Origin: Morganella morganii
GTDB taxonomy: Bacteria > Pseudomonadota > Gammaproteobacteria > Enterobacterales > Enterobacteriaceae
Length of the DNA: 64,000 nucleotides
Assembly: GCF_003996855.1 (NCBI RefSeq)
Contig: NZ_NRQY01000002.1
Coordinates: 131,236-195,235, forward strand
Direction of reading: 5' to 3'
A model generated the notes under the pieces. The model saw only the letters and a list, made by a program, of their open reading frames with translations, ran no database searches and was not told where the DNA came from. This document shows positions 8,712 through 19,546 of this stretch, one piece after another (the first letter of the stretch is position 1; each line of letters begins with the position of its first letter). The position numbers and the translations under genes are program-made.

Positions 8712-10280
8712 ATGATGCTTCTGCGCAGCATTAAAATCAGTACGAAACTCTTCATGGCTTTTGGTTTTTCCATTCTGCTGATGATTATCAGCGCCACACT
8801 GTCGGTTATCAGTCTGAACAAAGCCGATGACGGTATACGCGATATCCTTGACAATGACTATCCCGTCACGGTTAAAGCAAACTTACTGATTGATTATTTT
8901 CATGATTTTGTCGGTATTCAACAGCTCCTGCTGCTGGATGATAAAAACCCGCAACTTCGTCAGCTGGCCGCCGGAGCTTCTGAAACCAGTAAAAAAATCA
9001 CTCTGATTCTGGATGAATTTAATGAAACGCTGAAGGATGACGAGTCTCAGAATATCCTGAGAGAGATCCGCTCTGTCCGTCAGCAATACCTCACCTCACA
9101 GCGCCGGATGGTACAGTTCGCGCAGAATGATGACGAAGCCGCCGCAATCAATGAGATGGTGAATACCACCGTGGGTATCCAGCGCGCTTACCGCGATAAT
9201 ATGATGCAGTTAATCGCCATTCAGGATGCACATATGAAAGAAGCGGGAAATCAGGTGGAAAGTAATTTTAAAACCAACCGCCTTCTGCTGATCACCCTGA
9301 CCATCATCAGTGCCATCGTCAGTGCCGTACTGGCACAGATTATTGTACGCAGTATCACCCGTCCGCTGGATAAAGCCGTCACGCTGGCCCGTGCCATTGC
9401 GCAGGGGGATCTGACGCAGAAGATCAATGTCACGCATCATGATGAAACCGGGGTACTGCTCAATGCGCTGGCTGAAATGCAGGTACATTTGCAGGATATC
9501 GTGACAGAGGTGAAAAACGGCGCGGTAAGCCTGTCTGCCACTGCGGAGCAGATTGTTGCCGGTAACCAGAACCTGGCTGCCCGCACAGAAGAGCAGGCCG
9601 CCTCTGTGGAGGAAACCGCCGCCTCAATGGAGCAGATCACCGCAACGGTGAAAAACACCGCCGCAAATACCCTCAAAGCAACGGCACTGTCTGCTGATAC
9701 TGCCGGGGTAGTGAAACACAACGGCGAGATGATGGAGCAGGTAACTGATAAGATCCGCACAATCAATACCACTGCCACCCGGATGTCAGACATTATTAAT
9801 CTGATTGATTCAATTGCCTTCCAGACCAACATTCTGGCGCTGAATGCCGCCGTGGAAGCGGCCAGAGCCGGAGAGCACGGACGCGGCTTTGCGGTGGTCG
9901 CCGGTGAAGTCCGTCTGCTGGCACAGCGCAGTGCCGATTCTGCCAGTGAGATCCGCACACTGATTGAAAACTCTGCCGGCCAGACCCGCGAGGGACTACA
10001 GCTGGTGGAAGAAGCCGCAGAATCATTGCGCGGTATTGTCAGCAATGTCAGCCAGATGGATGATTTACTGCATGAAATAGGCCACGCCAGCCATGAACAG
10101 ACTGACGGGATAACCCAGATAAACAGTGCTATCGGACTGATTGATTCCGCTACCCAGCAGAATGCCACTCTGGTGGAACAGTCTGTTGCTGCGGCCTCCT
10201 CTCTGAATGAGCAGGCCGGTACACTCAATGAGATGGTCGGCGTCTTTCAGCTTACCGGAACACCGTCTTCCGCATCATAA
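8712..10280 (+). CDS. Methyl-accepting chemotaxis protein
   Basis: A 522-residue transmembrane chemoreceptor. Span 1 (about 12-32) is followed by a four-helix-bundle periplasmic sensor (about 33-190), span 2 (about 193-213), a HAMP linker (about 215-267) and a long coiled-coil signalling domain. The signalling tip, [20 protein letters not shown] followed by [13 protein letters not shown], binds CheA and CheW. The glutamine/glutamate-rich flanks carry methylation sites. The C terminus lacks the NWETF-type pentapeptide that tethers CheR and CheB, so this is probably a low-abundance type of receptor. Two adjacent ATG codons follow GGAGG; the second gives better spacing. The ligand is unknown. 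A sigma-28 promoter lies upstream. Confidence 0.93.
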   Translation: MMLLRSIKISTKLFMAFGFSILLMIISATLSVISLNKADDGIRDILDNDYPVTVKANLLIDYFHDFVGIQQLLLLDDKNPQLRQLAAGASETSKKITLILDEFNETLKDDESQNILREIRSVRQQYLTSQRRMVQFAQNDDEAAAINEMVNTTVGIQRAYRDNMMQLIAIQDAHMKEAGNQVESNFKTNRLLLITLTIISAIVSAVLAQIIVRSITRPLDKAVTLARAIAQGDLTQKINVTHHDETGVLLNALAEMQVHLQDIVTEVKNGAVSLSATAEQIVAGNQNLAARTEEQAASVEETAASMEQITATVKNTAANTLKATALSADTAGVVKHNGEMMEQVTDKIRTINTTATRMSDIINLIDSIAFQTNILALNAAVEAARAGEHGRGFAVVAGEVRLLAQRSADSASEIRTLIENSAGQTREGLQLVEEAAESLRGIVSNVSQMDDLLHEIGHASHEQTDGITQINSAIGLIDSATQQNATLVEQSVAAASSLNEQAGTLNEMVGVFQLTGTPSSAS

Positions 10281-10292
10281 TGATGCGGGGCA

Positions 10293-10318
10293 GATAGCGG
10301 GCAGCATTGCCCGTTATC
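10293..10318. terminator. Stem-loop between the chemoreceptor and kdpE
   Basis: GATAGCGGGCA and TGCCCGTTATC form an 11-bp stem with one G-T pair and a 4-base loop, lying between two convergent genes. Neither strand shows a proper T-run, so terminator function is uncertain. Confidence 0.4.
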
Positions 10319-10361
10319 GCTGCTCTGTCAGGTGGTATCAGAGAAAATCGCATGAGGGTAT

Positions 10362-11045
10362 TCAGGGAATGGATACAAACCGGTAACCGATACCGGTTTC
10401 AGTGATGAAATGCTGCGGCCGGGCCGGGTCGGTTTCCAGTTTCTGGCGCAGGTGACCCATATAAATACGCAGATAATGGGCGTGCTCAACAGCGTTCGGC
10501 CCCCACACTTCATTGAGCAGCTGCCGCTGGGTCAGCACTTTTCCGCTGTGGCCGATAAGAATGGTCAGCAGACGAAATTCTATCGGCGTAAGATGTACTT
10601 CCTCCCCGGCTTTGCTGACCTGACGCCCGGCAATATCCACGCGGATATCCCCGAACTCATAAACAGGATCATTCTTTTCACTGCCGGGATAACGGCGCAT
10701 CAGCACCCGCAGCCGTGCCTGTAACTCCCCGACACCAAAGGGTTTGGTCATATAGTCATCCGCCCCGGCATCCAGGGCGGCGATTTTATCATGCTCACTG
10801 TCGCGGGCGGAGAGCACCAGCACCGGCACGGAACTCCATTCGCGGAATTCCCGCACGAAGGTGATACCGTCACCATCCGGCAGGCCCAGGTCGAGAATAA
10901 CCAGATCCGGTTTGCGGGTCGCCGCTTCCACCAGCCCGCGCGACAGGTCTTCCGCTTCAAACACGCGCAGGGAATCCCCTTCCAGCGCGGTGCGCAGAAG
11001 GCGGCGGATCCCTTTTTCATCTTCAATAATCAGTACAGTGGTCAC
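10362..11045 (-). CDS. kdpE: KdpE response regulator
   Basis: A 227-residue OmpR/PhoB-family regulator that activates the kdpFABC operon when potassium is limiting. The receiver domain (1-115) has the acidic pair E9/D10-type residues, the phosphorylation site D52 in LDLGLPDGDG, and K in MTKPFG. The winged-helix domain (about 130-227) holds VHLTPIEFRLLTIL and the recognition part HYLRIYMGHLRQKLE. The start overlaps the end of kdpD by 4 bases, so sensor and regulator are translationally coupled. It is the last gene of the kdp locus. Full length; identification is secure from both sequence and context. Confidence 0.96.
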   Translation of the reverse strand: MTTVLIIEDEKGIRRLLRTALEGDSLRVFEAEDLSRGLVEAATRKPDLVILDLGLPDGDGITFVREFREWSSVPVLVLSARDSEHDKIAALDAGADDYMTKPFGVGELQARLRVLMRRYPGSEKNDPVYEFGDIRVDIAGRQVSKAGEEVHLTPIEFRLLTILIGHSGKVLTQRQLLNEVWGPNAVEHAHYLRIYMGHLRQKLETDPARPQHFITETGIGYRFVSIP

Positions 11046-13729
11046 AGCGGGTTATCATCTTCATCAATCACGGGCGGATCTTCACAGGGTAGACGGATAT
11101 GGAAGCTTGCGCCACCCCCGTCACGGTTTCCGGCCAAAATAGTGCCGCCGTGCACTTCGGCAATGGCCCGGCAGATAGCCAGCCCGAGGCCGATTCCCGG
11201 GATGGCGGATTCTTTCTGTCCGCGCGAAAATTTCTCGAATATCTGCGCTTCCTGTCCGGACGGGATACCGGGGCCGTTGTCCCATACCTCAATATCAATC
11301 ATATTGTCCGACAACCTCGAGCGGATGCCAATCTGCGCCTGCGGCCCGGCATATTTTATCGCGTTTTCCAGCAGATTGATCAACACCCGCTCAAACAGCG
11401 GGCCGTCCGCACAAATCAGCTGCATCGGGTCATTGAGGTCAATCTGCACCGAATCTGTGTCAAAACGCGGTTTCAGCATTTGCAGGGCGCTGCCGATCAC
11501 CTCTTCCAGCGGCAGCCACTCTTTATTGAGATTAAAGCCGCCGGACTGAATCCGCGCCATATCCAGCAGGTTATTGACCAGCCGCGTGGTACTGAGGATG
11601 TGCTGGCGGATCTCGTTGGCCTGTGCGGCATACGGCGAGCCTTCACTGGTCAGATCCAGCGTGAGGATCTCCGCCTGACCAAACAGCACCGTCAGCGGCG
11701 TGCGCAGATCATGGGACAGTGCCGCCAGCAGGGAGTTACGCACCTGTTCGCGTTCACTGACCAGCCGTGACAGTGCCTCGCGCTCTGTCAGCGTACGGCG
11801 CTCCAGCGCACCGGCCGCCAGCAGGATCAGGGTTTCCAGCAGCCGCTGCTGTTCGGGGATCAGCAGCTGACGACGGTTATACGGCTCCACAATCACCACG
11901 CCGTACACTTTTTCCGTCGTACAGACCGGCAGGATCTGATACGGCACGCCCGGCAGTGTGCCGGTACCGAACCCGGCGGGCTGACCTTTGTCGTAACTCC
12001 AGCGGATGATCGCGTCATCGCGGCCGTTATCCGTCGTGCCGCCCCCGGCCGGAATCAGATTGCCCTGCTCATCCGGCAGCAGCATTTCACAGCGGGCATG
12101 CAGGCTGTGGCTGATAAAATGGCAACTGACTGAGGCAATATCATCAGACTCCCGCGCCACCGCCAGCGCTTTTGACATTTCATACAGATGCCAGGTGCGC
12201 TGCTCGCGGTAACGCGCCACCCGCGCCTGATAACGGACACCGGCGGTCAGGCTTCCGATCACCAGCCCGACGGTCATCATCACGGCAAAGGTGAGCAGAT
12301 ACTGCATATCCGAGACGGCCAGCGTCCCTTTCGGGTTGATAAGAAAGAGGTCAAAGCTGATGACGTTAATAATCGTGGCAAATACAGAAGGCCAGCGCCC
12401 GTAAAACCGCGCCACCACCACCACACCCAGGATGTAGAGCATCACCAGGTTGGCGTTATCAAATGCCATCAGCCAGTGGTGCGCCATCAGAGTGGTGACG
12501 GCGCAGATCAGTGCCGCAACAGCACAGCCCTGTAAATCCGTTTTGTGCTTATCCAGAAACGGCCGGTTGTCACTGAATTTCTCCCGGTTTTCCGGCTGCC
12601 TGTCCTGCGGGGCGATCATCACAACATCCAGATCAGCAGTACTGCGGCTGAGCTGTTCCTGTAATTTGTCGCGCCGCCACCAGGATGTCCGCTCATGGCG
12701 GGCAATCATAATTTTTCCGAGGTTGTTTTCCCGTGCATAGCGGATAACCGCCCGGCTCTCCTCCGGCTCTGCCAGGGTTGCGGTGGTGGCGCCCAGCTGC
12801 TGTGCCAGCGACAGGGTATTGAGGATGGTGCGCCGCTGTGGTGACGGCAACCGGTGCCGCGCCGGGGTTTCGACAAAAATCGCATGCCAGTCACTGCCAA
12901 GCCGTGCTGCCAGCCGGGCCGCAGCGCGAACCAGTTTTTCATTGCCGCCGTCCGGACGCAGACAGACCAGAATGGCGTCCCGGGTATGCCAGACTTTCTC
13001 CTGTCCTTTCCGCTCCCGCCAGGCGCGCATCTGTTCATCGACGCGATCAGTCGTCCGCCGCAGCGCCAGTTCACGCAGTGCCAGCAGATTGCCTTTGCGG
13101 AAAAAGTGCTCGATGGCCCGCTCCGCCTGGGCCGGGAGATACACTTTACCCTCGCGCAGCCTGTCGAGCAGGTCGTCGGGGGTTAAGTCCACCAATACAA
13201 TTTCGTCGGCGGCATCAAACACCGGGTCCGGCACAGTTTCGCGCACGCGAACGCCTGTCACACCGCCGACAATGTCGTTCAGACTTTCCAGATGCTGCAC
13301 ATTGATAGTGGTGAGCACATCGATCCCGGCATTGAGCAGTTCTTCCACATCCTGCCAGCGTTTCGGGTGACGGGCGCCGGGGATATTGGTGTGCGCCAGC
13401 TCATCCATCAGGATCACTGCCGGATGAATAGCCAGCGCGCGATCCAGATCAAACCCGGCCACCTGCCGTCCCCGGTAGTTGTGCTTTTTCAACGGCAGGA
13501 TGTTCAATCCTTCCAGCAATGCGGCAGTTTCACTGCGACCGTGGGTTTCCACCACCCCGGCGAGCACATCAATACCCTGTTCACGCAGCCGCTGCGCCTC
13601 CTTCAGCATGGCGTAGGTTTTCCCGACACCGGCACAGGCGCCGAAGAAGATCTTCAGTTTTCCGCGCGGGCGCTCTGTGACCTGCGCCAGTAACTGGTCA
13701 GGATCGGGACGCAGTGGCTCATCATACAT
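11042..13729 (-). CDS. kdpD: KdpD potassium-responsive sensor kinase
   Basis: An 895-residue histidine kinase. The N-terminal KdpD domain has a Walker A (GACAGVGKTYAM, about 30-41) and a Walker B-like segment, VILMDELAHTN. It is followed by a universal-stress-protein-like domain (about 250-375), four membrane spans (about 400-500), a GAF-like region, and the kinase core. The phosphorylated His is in ALSHDLRTPLTV (about residue 669). The N and G boxes (NLLENAIKYA, WDNGPGIPSGQ, GIGLGLAIC) are intact. It senses low K+ or ionic stress at the inner membrane and phosphorylates KdpE. It starts 15 bases after kdpC and overlaps kdpE by 4 bases. Length equals that of the E. coli protein. Confidence 0.97.
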   Translation of the reverse strand: MYDEPLRPDPDQLLAQVTERPRGKLKIFFGACAGVGKTYAMLKEAQRLREQGIDVLAGVVETHGRSETAALLEGLNILPLKKHNYRGRQVAGFDLDRALAIHPAVILMDELAHTNIPGARHPKRWQDVEELLNAGIDVLTTINVQHLESLNDIVGGVTGVRVRETVPDPVFDAADEIVLVDLTPDDLLDRLREGKVYLPAQAERAIEHFFRKGNLLALRELALRRTTDRVDEQMRAWRERKGQEKVWHTRDAILVCLRPDGGNEKLVRAAARLAARLGSDWHAIFVETPARHRLPSPQRRTILNTLSLAQQLGATTATLAEPEESRAVIRYARENNLGKIMIARHERTSWWRRDKLQEQLSRSTADLDVVMIAPQDRQPENREKFSDNRPFLDKHKTDLQGCAVAALICAVTTLMAHHWLMAFDNANLVMLYILGVVVVARFYGRWPSVFATIINVISFDLFLINPKGTLAVSDMQYLLTFAVMMTVGLVIGSLTAGVRYQARVARYREQRTWHLYEMSKALAVARESDDIASVSCHFISHSLHARCEMLLPDEQGNLIPAGGGTTDNGRDDAIIRWSYDKGQPAGFGTGTLPGVPYQILPVCTTEKVYGVVIVEPYNRRQLLIPEQQRLLETLILLAAGALERRTLTEREALSRLVSEREQVRNSLLAALSHDLRTPLTVLFGQAEILTLDLTSEGSPYAAQANEIRQHILSTTRLVNNLLDMARIQSGGFNLNKEWLPLEEVIGSALQMLKPRFDTDSVQIDLNDPMQLICADGPLFERVLINLLENAIKYAGPQAQIGIRSRLSDNMIDIEVWDNGPGIPSGQEAQIFEKFSRGQKESAIPGIGLGLAICRAIAEVHGGTILAGNRDGGGASFHIRLPCEDPPVIDEDDNPL

Positions 13730-13744
13730 AGTGCGGTCCTTCCG

Positions 13745-14335
13745 TTAGTTCAGGCTTGTTTTATCAGCTGCATGTGCATCCAGCGCCAGATTCAGTGCCA
13801 GCACATTCACGACCGGCATACCGGTAAACGCAGGCACCGGCGTGGTGATATACTGACTGATCAGTTTTTCCACCTCAGCCTGCGTCATATTGCGCGCTTT
13901 GGCAACACGCGGTACCTGCCAGTAAGCGGCTTCCGGGGAGATATCCGGGTCCAGCCCGCTGGCAGAGGCGGTAACCAGGTCAACCGGTACCAAACGGGAC
14001 GCGTCCGGATTTTCTGCCCTTAATGTCTCTGCCCGCTGTGCCACCCGCTGTAACAGTTCCGGGTTACCGGTACTCAGGTTGCTGCCGCCGGAACTGAGTG
14101 CGTTATACGGATGCTCTGCTGTCTCTGACGGGCGTCCGTGAAAATAGCCGGGCTGTGTGAACTGCTGACCGATCAGGGCCGAGCCTTTCACTTCATTATT
14201 CACTTCAATCAGCGAGCCGTTAGCCTGGCGGGCAAACCACCACTCCCCGAGCGAAGTGGTCAGCAGAGGGTAAAATACCCCTGTGACCAGCGCCAGAACC
14301 AGAAATATTATAATTGCAGGACGTATCTGACTCAT
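13745..14335 (-). CDS. kdpC: KdpC, potassium ATPase subunit C
   Basis: A 196-residue subunit of the KdpFABC potassium pump. One N-terminal membrane span (about residues 7-28) anchors a periplasmic domain with the typical [20 protein letters not shown] stretch (about 50-69). In the complex KdpC associates with KdpA and is thought to help K+ access. The gene starts 9 bases after kdpB ends, inside the operon. Length is as in the family. Confidence 0.96.
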   Translation of the reverse strand: MSQIRPAIIIFLVLALVTGVFYPLLTTSLGEWWFARQANGSLIEVNNEVKGSALIGQQFTQPGYFHGRPSETAEHPYNALSSGGSNLSTGNPELLQRVAQRAETLRAENPDASRLVPVDLVTASASGLDPDISPEAAYWQVPRVAKARNMTQAEVEKLISQYITTPVPAFTGMPVVNVLALNLALDAHAADKTSLN

Positions 14336-14344
14336 TGTTTATCC

Positions 14345-16393
14345 TTATACTAACCCTGTCAGGGTCAGTAACATATCTATCAATTTAATACCGATAAACG
14401 GCACAACCAGGCCGCCCAGTCCGTAGATCCACAGATTACGGCGTAACATCTGCGCGGCACTCAGGGCGTGATACGGTACACCTTTCAGCGCCAGCGGGAT
14501 CAGAAAGACAATAATCAGGGCGTTAAAGATCACCGCACTTAACATGGCGGAATCCGGCGAATGCAGGCGCATAATATTGAGTGCATCCAGCTGCGGATAG
14601 GTCACCGCAAACGCCGCCGGGATAATCGCGAAATATTTGGCGATATCATTGGAGATACTGAATGTGGTCAGCGAGCCGCGTGTCATCAGCATCTGTTTAC
14701 CGATATGCACCACCTCAATCAGCTTGGTTGGGTTGGAGTCCAGATCCACCATATTCCCCGCCTCTTTCGCCGCCTGAGTGCCCGAGTTCATCGCCACCGC
14801 AACATCGGCCTGTGCCAGTGCGGGCGCATCATTGGTACCGTCACCGGTCATCGCTACCAGCCGCCCCTCTTTCTGATACTGACGGATAAGCGCCAGTTTG
14901 GCTTCAGGTGTCGCTTCAGCCAGGAAATCATCCACCCCGGCCTCCGCGGCAATCGCTGCGGCGGTCAGCCGGTTATCCCCCGTGATCATCACGGTTTTGA
15001 TCCCCATCTGGCGCAGTTGTGCAAAACGTTCACGGATGCCGCCTTTCACAATGTCTTTCAGCGCGATAACCCCGAGCACACGGTGCTCTTCCGCCACCAC
15101 CAGCGGTGTACCGCCGCTGCGGGCGACGTCTTCCACCAGTTTGTCGACCTGTGCAGGGAAATGGCCGTGGTTAGCTTCAATATAGCGGCGGATAGCATCC
15201 ACCGAGCCTTTGCGGATAGTGCGCCCGTCCACATTGATGCCGCTCATACGGGTCTGGGCGGTGAACGGGATAAAGGTGGCGTTCAGGCTTTCCAGATTGC
15301 GTGCCCGCAGGCTGAAACGCTGTTTCGCCAGCACCACGATACTGCGTCCTTCCGGGGTTTCATCCGCCAGTGATGACAGCTGTGCCGCATCCGCCAGGGT
15401 TCTTTCATCCACGCCGAGCGCGGCCAGGAAGGCAGAGGCCTGGCGGTTACCCAGGGTAATAGTGCCGGTTTTATCCAGCAGCAGTACATCCACATCCCCG
15501 GCGGCTTCCACCGCCCGTCCGCTGGTGGCGATGACATTGGCGGCCAGCATACGGCTCATCCCTGCCACGCCAATGGCGGAAAGCAGGCCGCTGATGGTGG
15601 TTGGGATCAGACAGACCAGCAGGGCAATCATAACGGTCAGAGTGACCGGATGACCGGTATAGGCGGTAAACGGCCAGAGTGTCGCCACTGCCAGCAGGAA
15701 TACGATACTCAGCGCAGCCAGCAGAATAGTCAGAGCAACTTCATTCGGTGTTTTGCTGCGTTTCGCGCCTTCCACCATACTGATCATGCGGTCGAGGAAG
15801 CTGTCGCCGGGGTTTGCACTGCACTCAATAATCAGCCAGTCGGACAGAATACGGGTGCCGCCGGTAACAGAGGCAAAATCGCCGCCGGATTCGCGGATCA
15901 CCGGGGCGGATTCCCCGGTAATGGCGCTCTCATCCACGGACGCGCCGCCCTCCAGTACAGTACCGTCACACGGGATCAGATCACCCGCCTCCACCAGTAC
16001 CAAATCCCCTTTGCGCAGCGTATCAGCGGAGACCATATCAAAACCGCTGTCGCGCTGTGCCGCATGCAGACGCCGTGCGCGGCTGGTTTTTTTCATCCCT
16101 TTCAGACTGTCTGCCTGCGCTTTGCTGCGCCCTTCCGCCAGCGCTTCGGCGAAGTTGGCGAACAGCACGGTAAACCACAGCCACAGGGCGATGGTGAGGG
16201 TAAATCCGCCGTTACCGCTGATCAGACCGCTGAACATCCCGGCGGCCAGCAGTGTGGTCAGCAGACTGCCGCACCAGACAATAAACATCACCGGATTCTG
16301 CCACTGTACCACCGGCGAGAGCTTGCGGAACGCATCCGGCAGGGCCCTGCGCACAAGCGCAGGTTCAAATAATCGCTGTGTCTGACGACTCAT
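14345..16393 (-). CDS. kdpB: KdpB, catalytic P-type ATPase subunit
   Basis: A 682-residue P-type ATPase that hydrolyses ATP to drive K+ uptake through KdpA. The actuator domain carries the TGES loop ([10 protein letters not shown]). The phosphorylated Asp lies in [14 protein letters not shown] at about residue 307, as in E. coli. The hinge motifs [14 protein letters not shown] and [19 protein letters not shown] are intact. Seven membrane segments are visible in the usual places. Length matches the family. It lies between kdpA (16 bases upstream) and kdpC. Confidence 0.97.
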   Translation of the reverse strand: MSRQTQRLFEPALVRRALPDAFRKLSPVVQWQNPVMFIVWCGSLLTTLLAAGMFSGLISGNGGFTLTIALWLWFTVLFANFAEALAEGRSKAQADSLKGMKKTSRARRLHAAQRDSGFDMVSADTLRKGDLVLVEAGDLIPCDGTVLEGGASVDESAITGESAPVIRESGGDFASVTGGTRILSDWLIIECSANPGDSFLDRMISMVEGAKRSKTPNEVALTILLAALSIVFLLAVATLWPFTAYTGHPVTLTVMIALLVCLIPTTISGLLSAIGVAGMSRMLAANVIATSGRAVEAAGDVDVLLLDKTGTITLGNRQASAFLAALGVDERTLADAAQLSSLADETPEGRSIVVLAKQRFSLRARNLESLNATFIPFTAQTRMSGINVDGRTIRKGSVDAIRRYIEANHGHFPAQVDKLVEDVARSGGTPLVVAEEHRVLGVIALKDIVKGGIRERFAQLRQMGIKTVMITGDNRLTAAAIAAEAGVDDFLAEATPEAKLALIRQYQKEGRLVAMTGDGTNDAPALAQADVAVAMNSGTQAAKEAGNMVDLDSNPTKLIEVVHIGKQMLMTRGSLTTFSISNDIAKYFAIIPAAFAVTYPQLDALNIMRLHSPDSAMLSAVIFNALIIVFLIPLALKGVPYHALSAAQMLRRNLWIYGLGGLVVPFIGIKLIDMLLTLTGLV

Positions 16394-16409
16394 GGTGTTC
16401 TCCCGTCAA

Positions 16410-18092
16410 TCACTTAAGTAAATCAAGAAATTCCGCCACCGGCCCCAGTGCCAGTGCAGGAACAAAGGTCAGTGCGCCGATCAGTAATATTGCGGCAATC
16501 AGCAGCCCGGTAAACAACACTCCGGTTGTCGGTAATGTCCCGGCACCGGCTGTCCGGATGGTTTTACTGACCAGTGAACCTGCCAGCATCATCACCAGCG
16601 CAATCACCGCGAAACGACCCGCGAGCATGCAGAATGCCAGCAGCAGGTTCCAGAACGGGGTGTTGGTGCTCAGTCCGGCAAAGGCACTGCCGTTATTGTT
16701 TGAAGCAGATGAAAGGGCATACAGCACTTCACTGAAGCCGTGTGCGCCCGGATTAAGCATCGCGCCGCGTCCGGCTTCCGTCATCATCGCCAGTGCCGTG
16801 CCGCCCAGTACCAGCGCCGGCGTGACCAGAATCGCCAGCGCGGTCAGTTTCATCTCCCGTACCTCAATTTTTTTGCTGAGGTATTCCGGTGTGCGGCCAA
16901 TCATCAGTCCGGCGATAAAGACAGCGAGGAAGACAAACAGCATCATGCCGTAGAAACCGGCACCCACACCGCCGAAGATCACTTCACCGATCTGCATCAG
17001 CCACAGCGGTACCAGGCCGCCCAGTGGCGTCAGGGAGTCATGCATGCTGTTTACCGCGCCGCAGGAGGCTGCGGTGGTTACCGCCACAAACAGACCGGTG
17101 GCAAGAATGCCGAAGCGGCTCTCTTTCCCTTCCATATTGAAGGTGCTGTCAATTCCCATGCCCGCAAACGCCGGGTTGCCATGAGTTTCACTCCACATCA
17201 CGGCAGCCGCGGCGGCGACAAAGACAATTGTCATCGCAGCCAGCAGTGCCCGCCCCTGTCCCGGATTCCCGGCACAGCGCCCGAACGCAAAACAGAGCGA
17301 CGCAGGGATCAGGAAAATCGCCAGCATCTGCACAAAGTTAGTCAGTGCGGTCGGGTTTTCAAACGGATGTGCCGAGTTGGCACCAAAGAACCCGCCGCCG
17401 TTGGTACCAAGCAGTTTAATTGCCTCCTGAGACGCAACCGGCCCCATCGGCAGTACCTGCTGTACCCCTTCCGGTGTGGTGATGGTCAGATAGTCATGGA
17501 AGTTCTGAATAACACCCTGCGAGATAAAGAACAGCGCAATAATCACCGAGAGTGGTAACAGCAGCCACAGCGTGATACGGGTGAGGTCAACCCATGCGTT
17601 TCCGAGTGTCTGTACAGAGCGGCGGCACAAGGCACGGATCAGCGCAAACGCCACCGCAATACCGGTAGCGGCGGACAGGAAGTTCTGCACGGTCAGCCCG
17701 GCCATCTGGCTGAAATAGCTGACTGTCGATTCCCCGCTGTAAGACTGCCAGTTAGTATTGGTGACAAAACTGACCGCCGTATTCAGTGCCAGATCCCATG
17801 ACATCCCCGGGAAATGGCGCGGGTTGAGCGGCAGATCAGCCTGTAACATCAGGATCGCCATCAGGAAAATCAGCCCCAGCGCATTAAACAGCAGCAGTGA
17901 GGTCAGGTATCCCTGCCAGCGCATCTCGTCACGGCCAATCCCCGCAAAACGCCACAGCACGCCTTCCACCCGGCGCAGAACCGGCAGCGGTGTACCGTCA
18001 ATAAAGCAGACCAGCAGGTTACTGAGCAGTTTTGCCGCAATCAGCAAAACAATCAGGAACCCGGCGATAAGTAAAAAAGCATTCGCGGCCAT
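16410..18092 (-). CDS. kdpA: KdpA, potassium channel-like subunit
   Basis: A 560-residue inner-membrane protein of the SKT superfamily, with about ten spans and four selectivity-filter loops. Visible loops include [10 protein letters not shown] (about 111-120), [19 protein letters not shown] (about 229-247) and [12 protein letters not shown] (about 465-476). It binds and conducts K+ in the KdpFABC pump. Its ATG overlaps the TGA of kdpF by one base. Length is typical (557 in E. coli). Confidence 0.97.
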   Translation of the reverse strand: MAANAFLLIAGFLIVLLIAAKLLSNLLVCFIDGTPLPVLRRVEGVLWRFAGIGRDEMRWQGYLTSLLLFNALGLIFLMAILMLQADLPLNPRHFPGMSWDLALNTAVSFVTNTNWQSYSGESTVSYFSQMAGLTVQNFLSAATGIAVAFALIRALCRRSVQTLGNAWVDLTRITLWLLLPLSVIIALFFISQGVIQNFHDYLTITTPEGVQQVLPMGPVASQEAIKLLGTNGGGFFGANSAHPFENPTALTNFVQMLAIFLIPASLCFAFGRCAGNPGQGRALLAAMTIVFVAAAAAVMWSETHGNPAFAGMGIDSTFNMEGKESRFGILATGLFVAVTTAASCGAVNSMHDSLTPLGGLVPLWLMQIGEVIFGGVGAGFYGMMLFVFLAVFIAGLMIGRTPEYLSKKIEVREMKLTALAILVTPALVLGGTALAMMTEAGRGAMLNPGAHGFSEVLYALSSASNNNGSAFAGLSTNTPFWNLLLAFCMLAGRFAVIALVMMLAGSLVSKTIRTAGAGTLPTTGVLFTGLLIAAILLIGALTFVPALALGPVAEFLDLLK

Positions 18093-18181
18093 CAGAATTT
18101 CTCCGCATTAATCAGGGCATAAAGGAGGTATGCCAGCAGCAGTAACGTACCGGCGATGCCTGCAATAAGAGCCAGACTCAT
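18092..18181 (-). CDS. kdpF: KdpF, small stabilising subunit
   Basis: A 29-residue single-span peptide, starting [11 protein letters not shown] and ending NAEKF. I found it by reading the minus strand upstream of kdpA. It has the size, hydrophobic profile and position of KdpF, which stabilises the KdpABC complex. AAGGA precedes the ATG by 6 bases. Its TGA overlaps the kdpA start by one base, a coupled arrangement seen in other kdp operons. Confidence 0.93.
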   Translation of the reverse strand: MSLALIAGIAGTLLLLAYLLYALINAEKF

Positions 18182-18262
18182 AACTTGTCCTTACATGTGT
18201 GAGGTATTCATCATGGAGTCTAGAAAAGCGGGCGCAAAGATGTCGTAAAATTCAGCGGGAAA

Positions 18263-18285
18263 GGTATAAAAAAAGTATAAAAATG
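18263..18285 (-). promoter_or_regulatory. KdpE-binding site upstream of kdpFABC
   Basis: On the minus strand this reads CATTTTTATAC followed by TTTTTTTATACC. From memory the E. coli KdpE site has the same T-rich layout with the TATAC core, so the match is strong. It lies about 80 bases upstream of the kdpF start, a proper place for an activator. It overlaps the T-run of the terminator at 18285-18304. Confidence 0.8.
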
Positions 18286-18304
18286 CGGGTTTATATAAAC
18301 CCGC
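18285..18304 (-). terminator. Terminator of the GNAT/liv transcript
   Basis: GCGGGTTTATATAAACCCGC is a perfect palindrome that folds into a stem; on the minus strand ATTTTTATAC follows it. It comes 35 bases after the GNAT stop codon and separates that unit from kdp. Its T-tract is part of the KdpE site. Confidence 0.65.
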
Positions 18305-18338
18305 GGAGGAAAGAGTACAGGCGCGATACGCCTGGTGA

Positions 18339-18809
18339 TTATAAATTCAGATGAAAAAACTGATTATGTTCACCGGCATGATAATCACCAAATGCCGCCC
18401 CGGGCAGAAAACCGCAGCGGCGGTAAAGTGTCAGCGCCGGTTCAAAATCCGGATGACAACCGGTTTCCAGGCTCAGCCGCGTCATACCATTCTTTTTTGC
18501 CTGTGCAATAATGTGCAGCAGCAGTAATTTACCCGCGCCTTTGCCACGGAAATCGGGATGGGCCCGCATCGATTTTATTTCGCCCTGCGCGTCAGAAAGC
18601 AGCTTCAGCGCCCCGACCGCCGCGATGCGATCACCGGCCCACACACTCCAGACACGGATGTTATCCGCCCGCAGACCACTTTGATCCAGCGCATAAACAT
18701 GCTCCTGCGGGGTATTTTGCGCCATTCCCTGTAAATGCAGGGCAATCAGCGCCCCTGTTTGCGGAGAGGATAAATCATCCGTTTTTATTACAAAATCATA
18801 CCCGGCCAT
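18339..18809 (-). CDS. GNAT-family N-acetyltransferase (YsnE-like)
   Basis: A 156-residue single-domain acetyltransferase. The acetyl-CoA motif is in HPDFRGKGAGKLLLLHII (about 84-101), with the Q/RxxGxG/A loop as RGKGAG. It is followed by the conserved RLSLETGCHPDFEPALTLYR region and GF before the C terminus, which matches YsnE-like enzymes. The substrate is unknown. The ATG was chosen over a GTG two codons earlier because TAAGG precedes it at 7 bases. It starts 35 bases after livF and may be co-transcribed with the liv operon; a terminator follows. It is not PanM, which sits near liv genes in E. coli. Confidence 0.85.
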   Translation of the reverse strand: MAGYDFVIKTDDLSSPQTGALIALHLQGMAQNTPQEHVYALDQSGLRADNIRVWSVWAGDRIAAVGALKLLSDAQGEIKSMRAHPDFRGKGAGKLLLLHIIAQAKKNGMTRLSLETGCHPDFEPALTLYRRCGFLPGAAFGDYHAGEHNQFFHLNL

Positions 18810-18844
18810 AAACACACCTTATATCAGCAAACGGAGAACAAAAA

Positions 18845-19546
18845 TCAGCCCCCCAGATAAGCACTTCTGACCGCTTCATTTGCCAGCAGCGCCTGACCGG
18901 TATCTTCCAGCACCACACGTCCGTTTTCAAGCACATAACCTCTGTCCGCCAGCTTCAGTGCCTGATTGGCATTCTGCTCGACAAGGAAGATAGTCATGCC
19001 CGCATCACGCAGTTCCCGGATAGTGTCGAAAATCTGCATGATGATAATCGGCGCCAGCCCGAGAGACGGTTCATCCAGCAGTAACAACTGAGGATTGCTC
19101 ATCAGTGCGCGGCCGATAGCCAGCATCTGCTGCTCACCGCCGGACATCGTTCCCGCCCGCTGATGACGGCGTTCCTGAAGCCGCGGAAAGAGTTCGTACA
19201 CCTGCGCAATCCGTGTCTGATACTGCGTTTTGGAGGCAAAAAAGCCCCCCATGGCCAGATTCTCTTCCACCGTCATCCGCCCGAACACCCGCCGTCCTTC
19301 CGGCACCAGGGCAATGTCTTTGCGCATAATCTGCGCCGTCGGCAGTGCCGTGATATTTTCCCCGAGATAACGGATCTCGCCGGTGGTCGCACGCGGCTCC
19401 CCGCACAATGTGCTGAGCAGTGTGGTTTTCCCCGCGCCGTTCGCGCCGATCAGGGTGACAATTTCCCCTTTTCGCACCGACAGGCTGACTTCATGCAGCG
19501 CCTGAATTTTGCCGTAATGCGCGGAGACATTTATAAATTCCAGCAT
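18845..19546 (-). CDS. livF: LivF, branched-chain amino acid ABC ATPase
   Basis: A 233-residue ATPase of the high-affinity leucine/isoleucine/valine importer. Walker A is GANGAGKT (34-41), the signature is MSGGEQQMLAIGRAL, and Walker B is LLLLDEPSLGLAP. It dimerises with LivG on the cytoplasmic face of LivHM. It is the last of the five liv genes; its ATG shares one base with the livG stop. Length matches the family. Confidence 0.95.
   Translation of the reverse strand: MLEFINVSAHYGKIQALHEVSLSVRKGEIVTLIGANGAGKTTLLSTLCGEPRATTGEIRYLGENITALPTAQIMRKDIALVPEGRRVFGRMTVEENLAMGGFFASKTQYQTRIAQVYELFPRLQERRHQRAGTMSGGEQQMLAIGRALMSNPQLLLLDEPSLGLAPIIIMQIFDTIRELRDAGMTIFLVEQNANQALKLADRGYVLENGRVVLEDTGQALLANEAVRSAYLGG

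Noticed and set aside
9437..10228. Long minus-strand frame (263 residues) inside the chemoreceptor
   Set aside because: Composition (Ser/Ala/Val-rich, no domain) is that of an antisense shadow of a repetitive coiled-coil gene.
14561..16385. Several plus-strand frames over 140 residues opposite kdpB
   Set aside because: Shadows of the strongly supported kdpB gene; no domain, signal or start support.
18339..18809. PanM (PanZ), the GNAT protein next to liv genes in E. coli
   Set aside because: It is longer than PanM and its motifs match YsnE-like enzymes instead.
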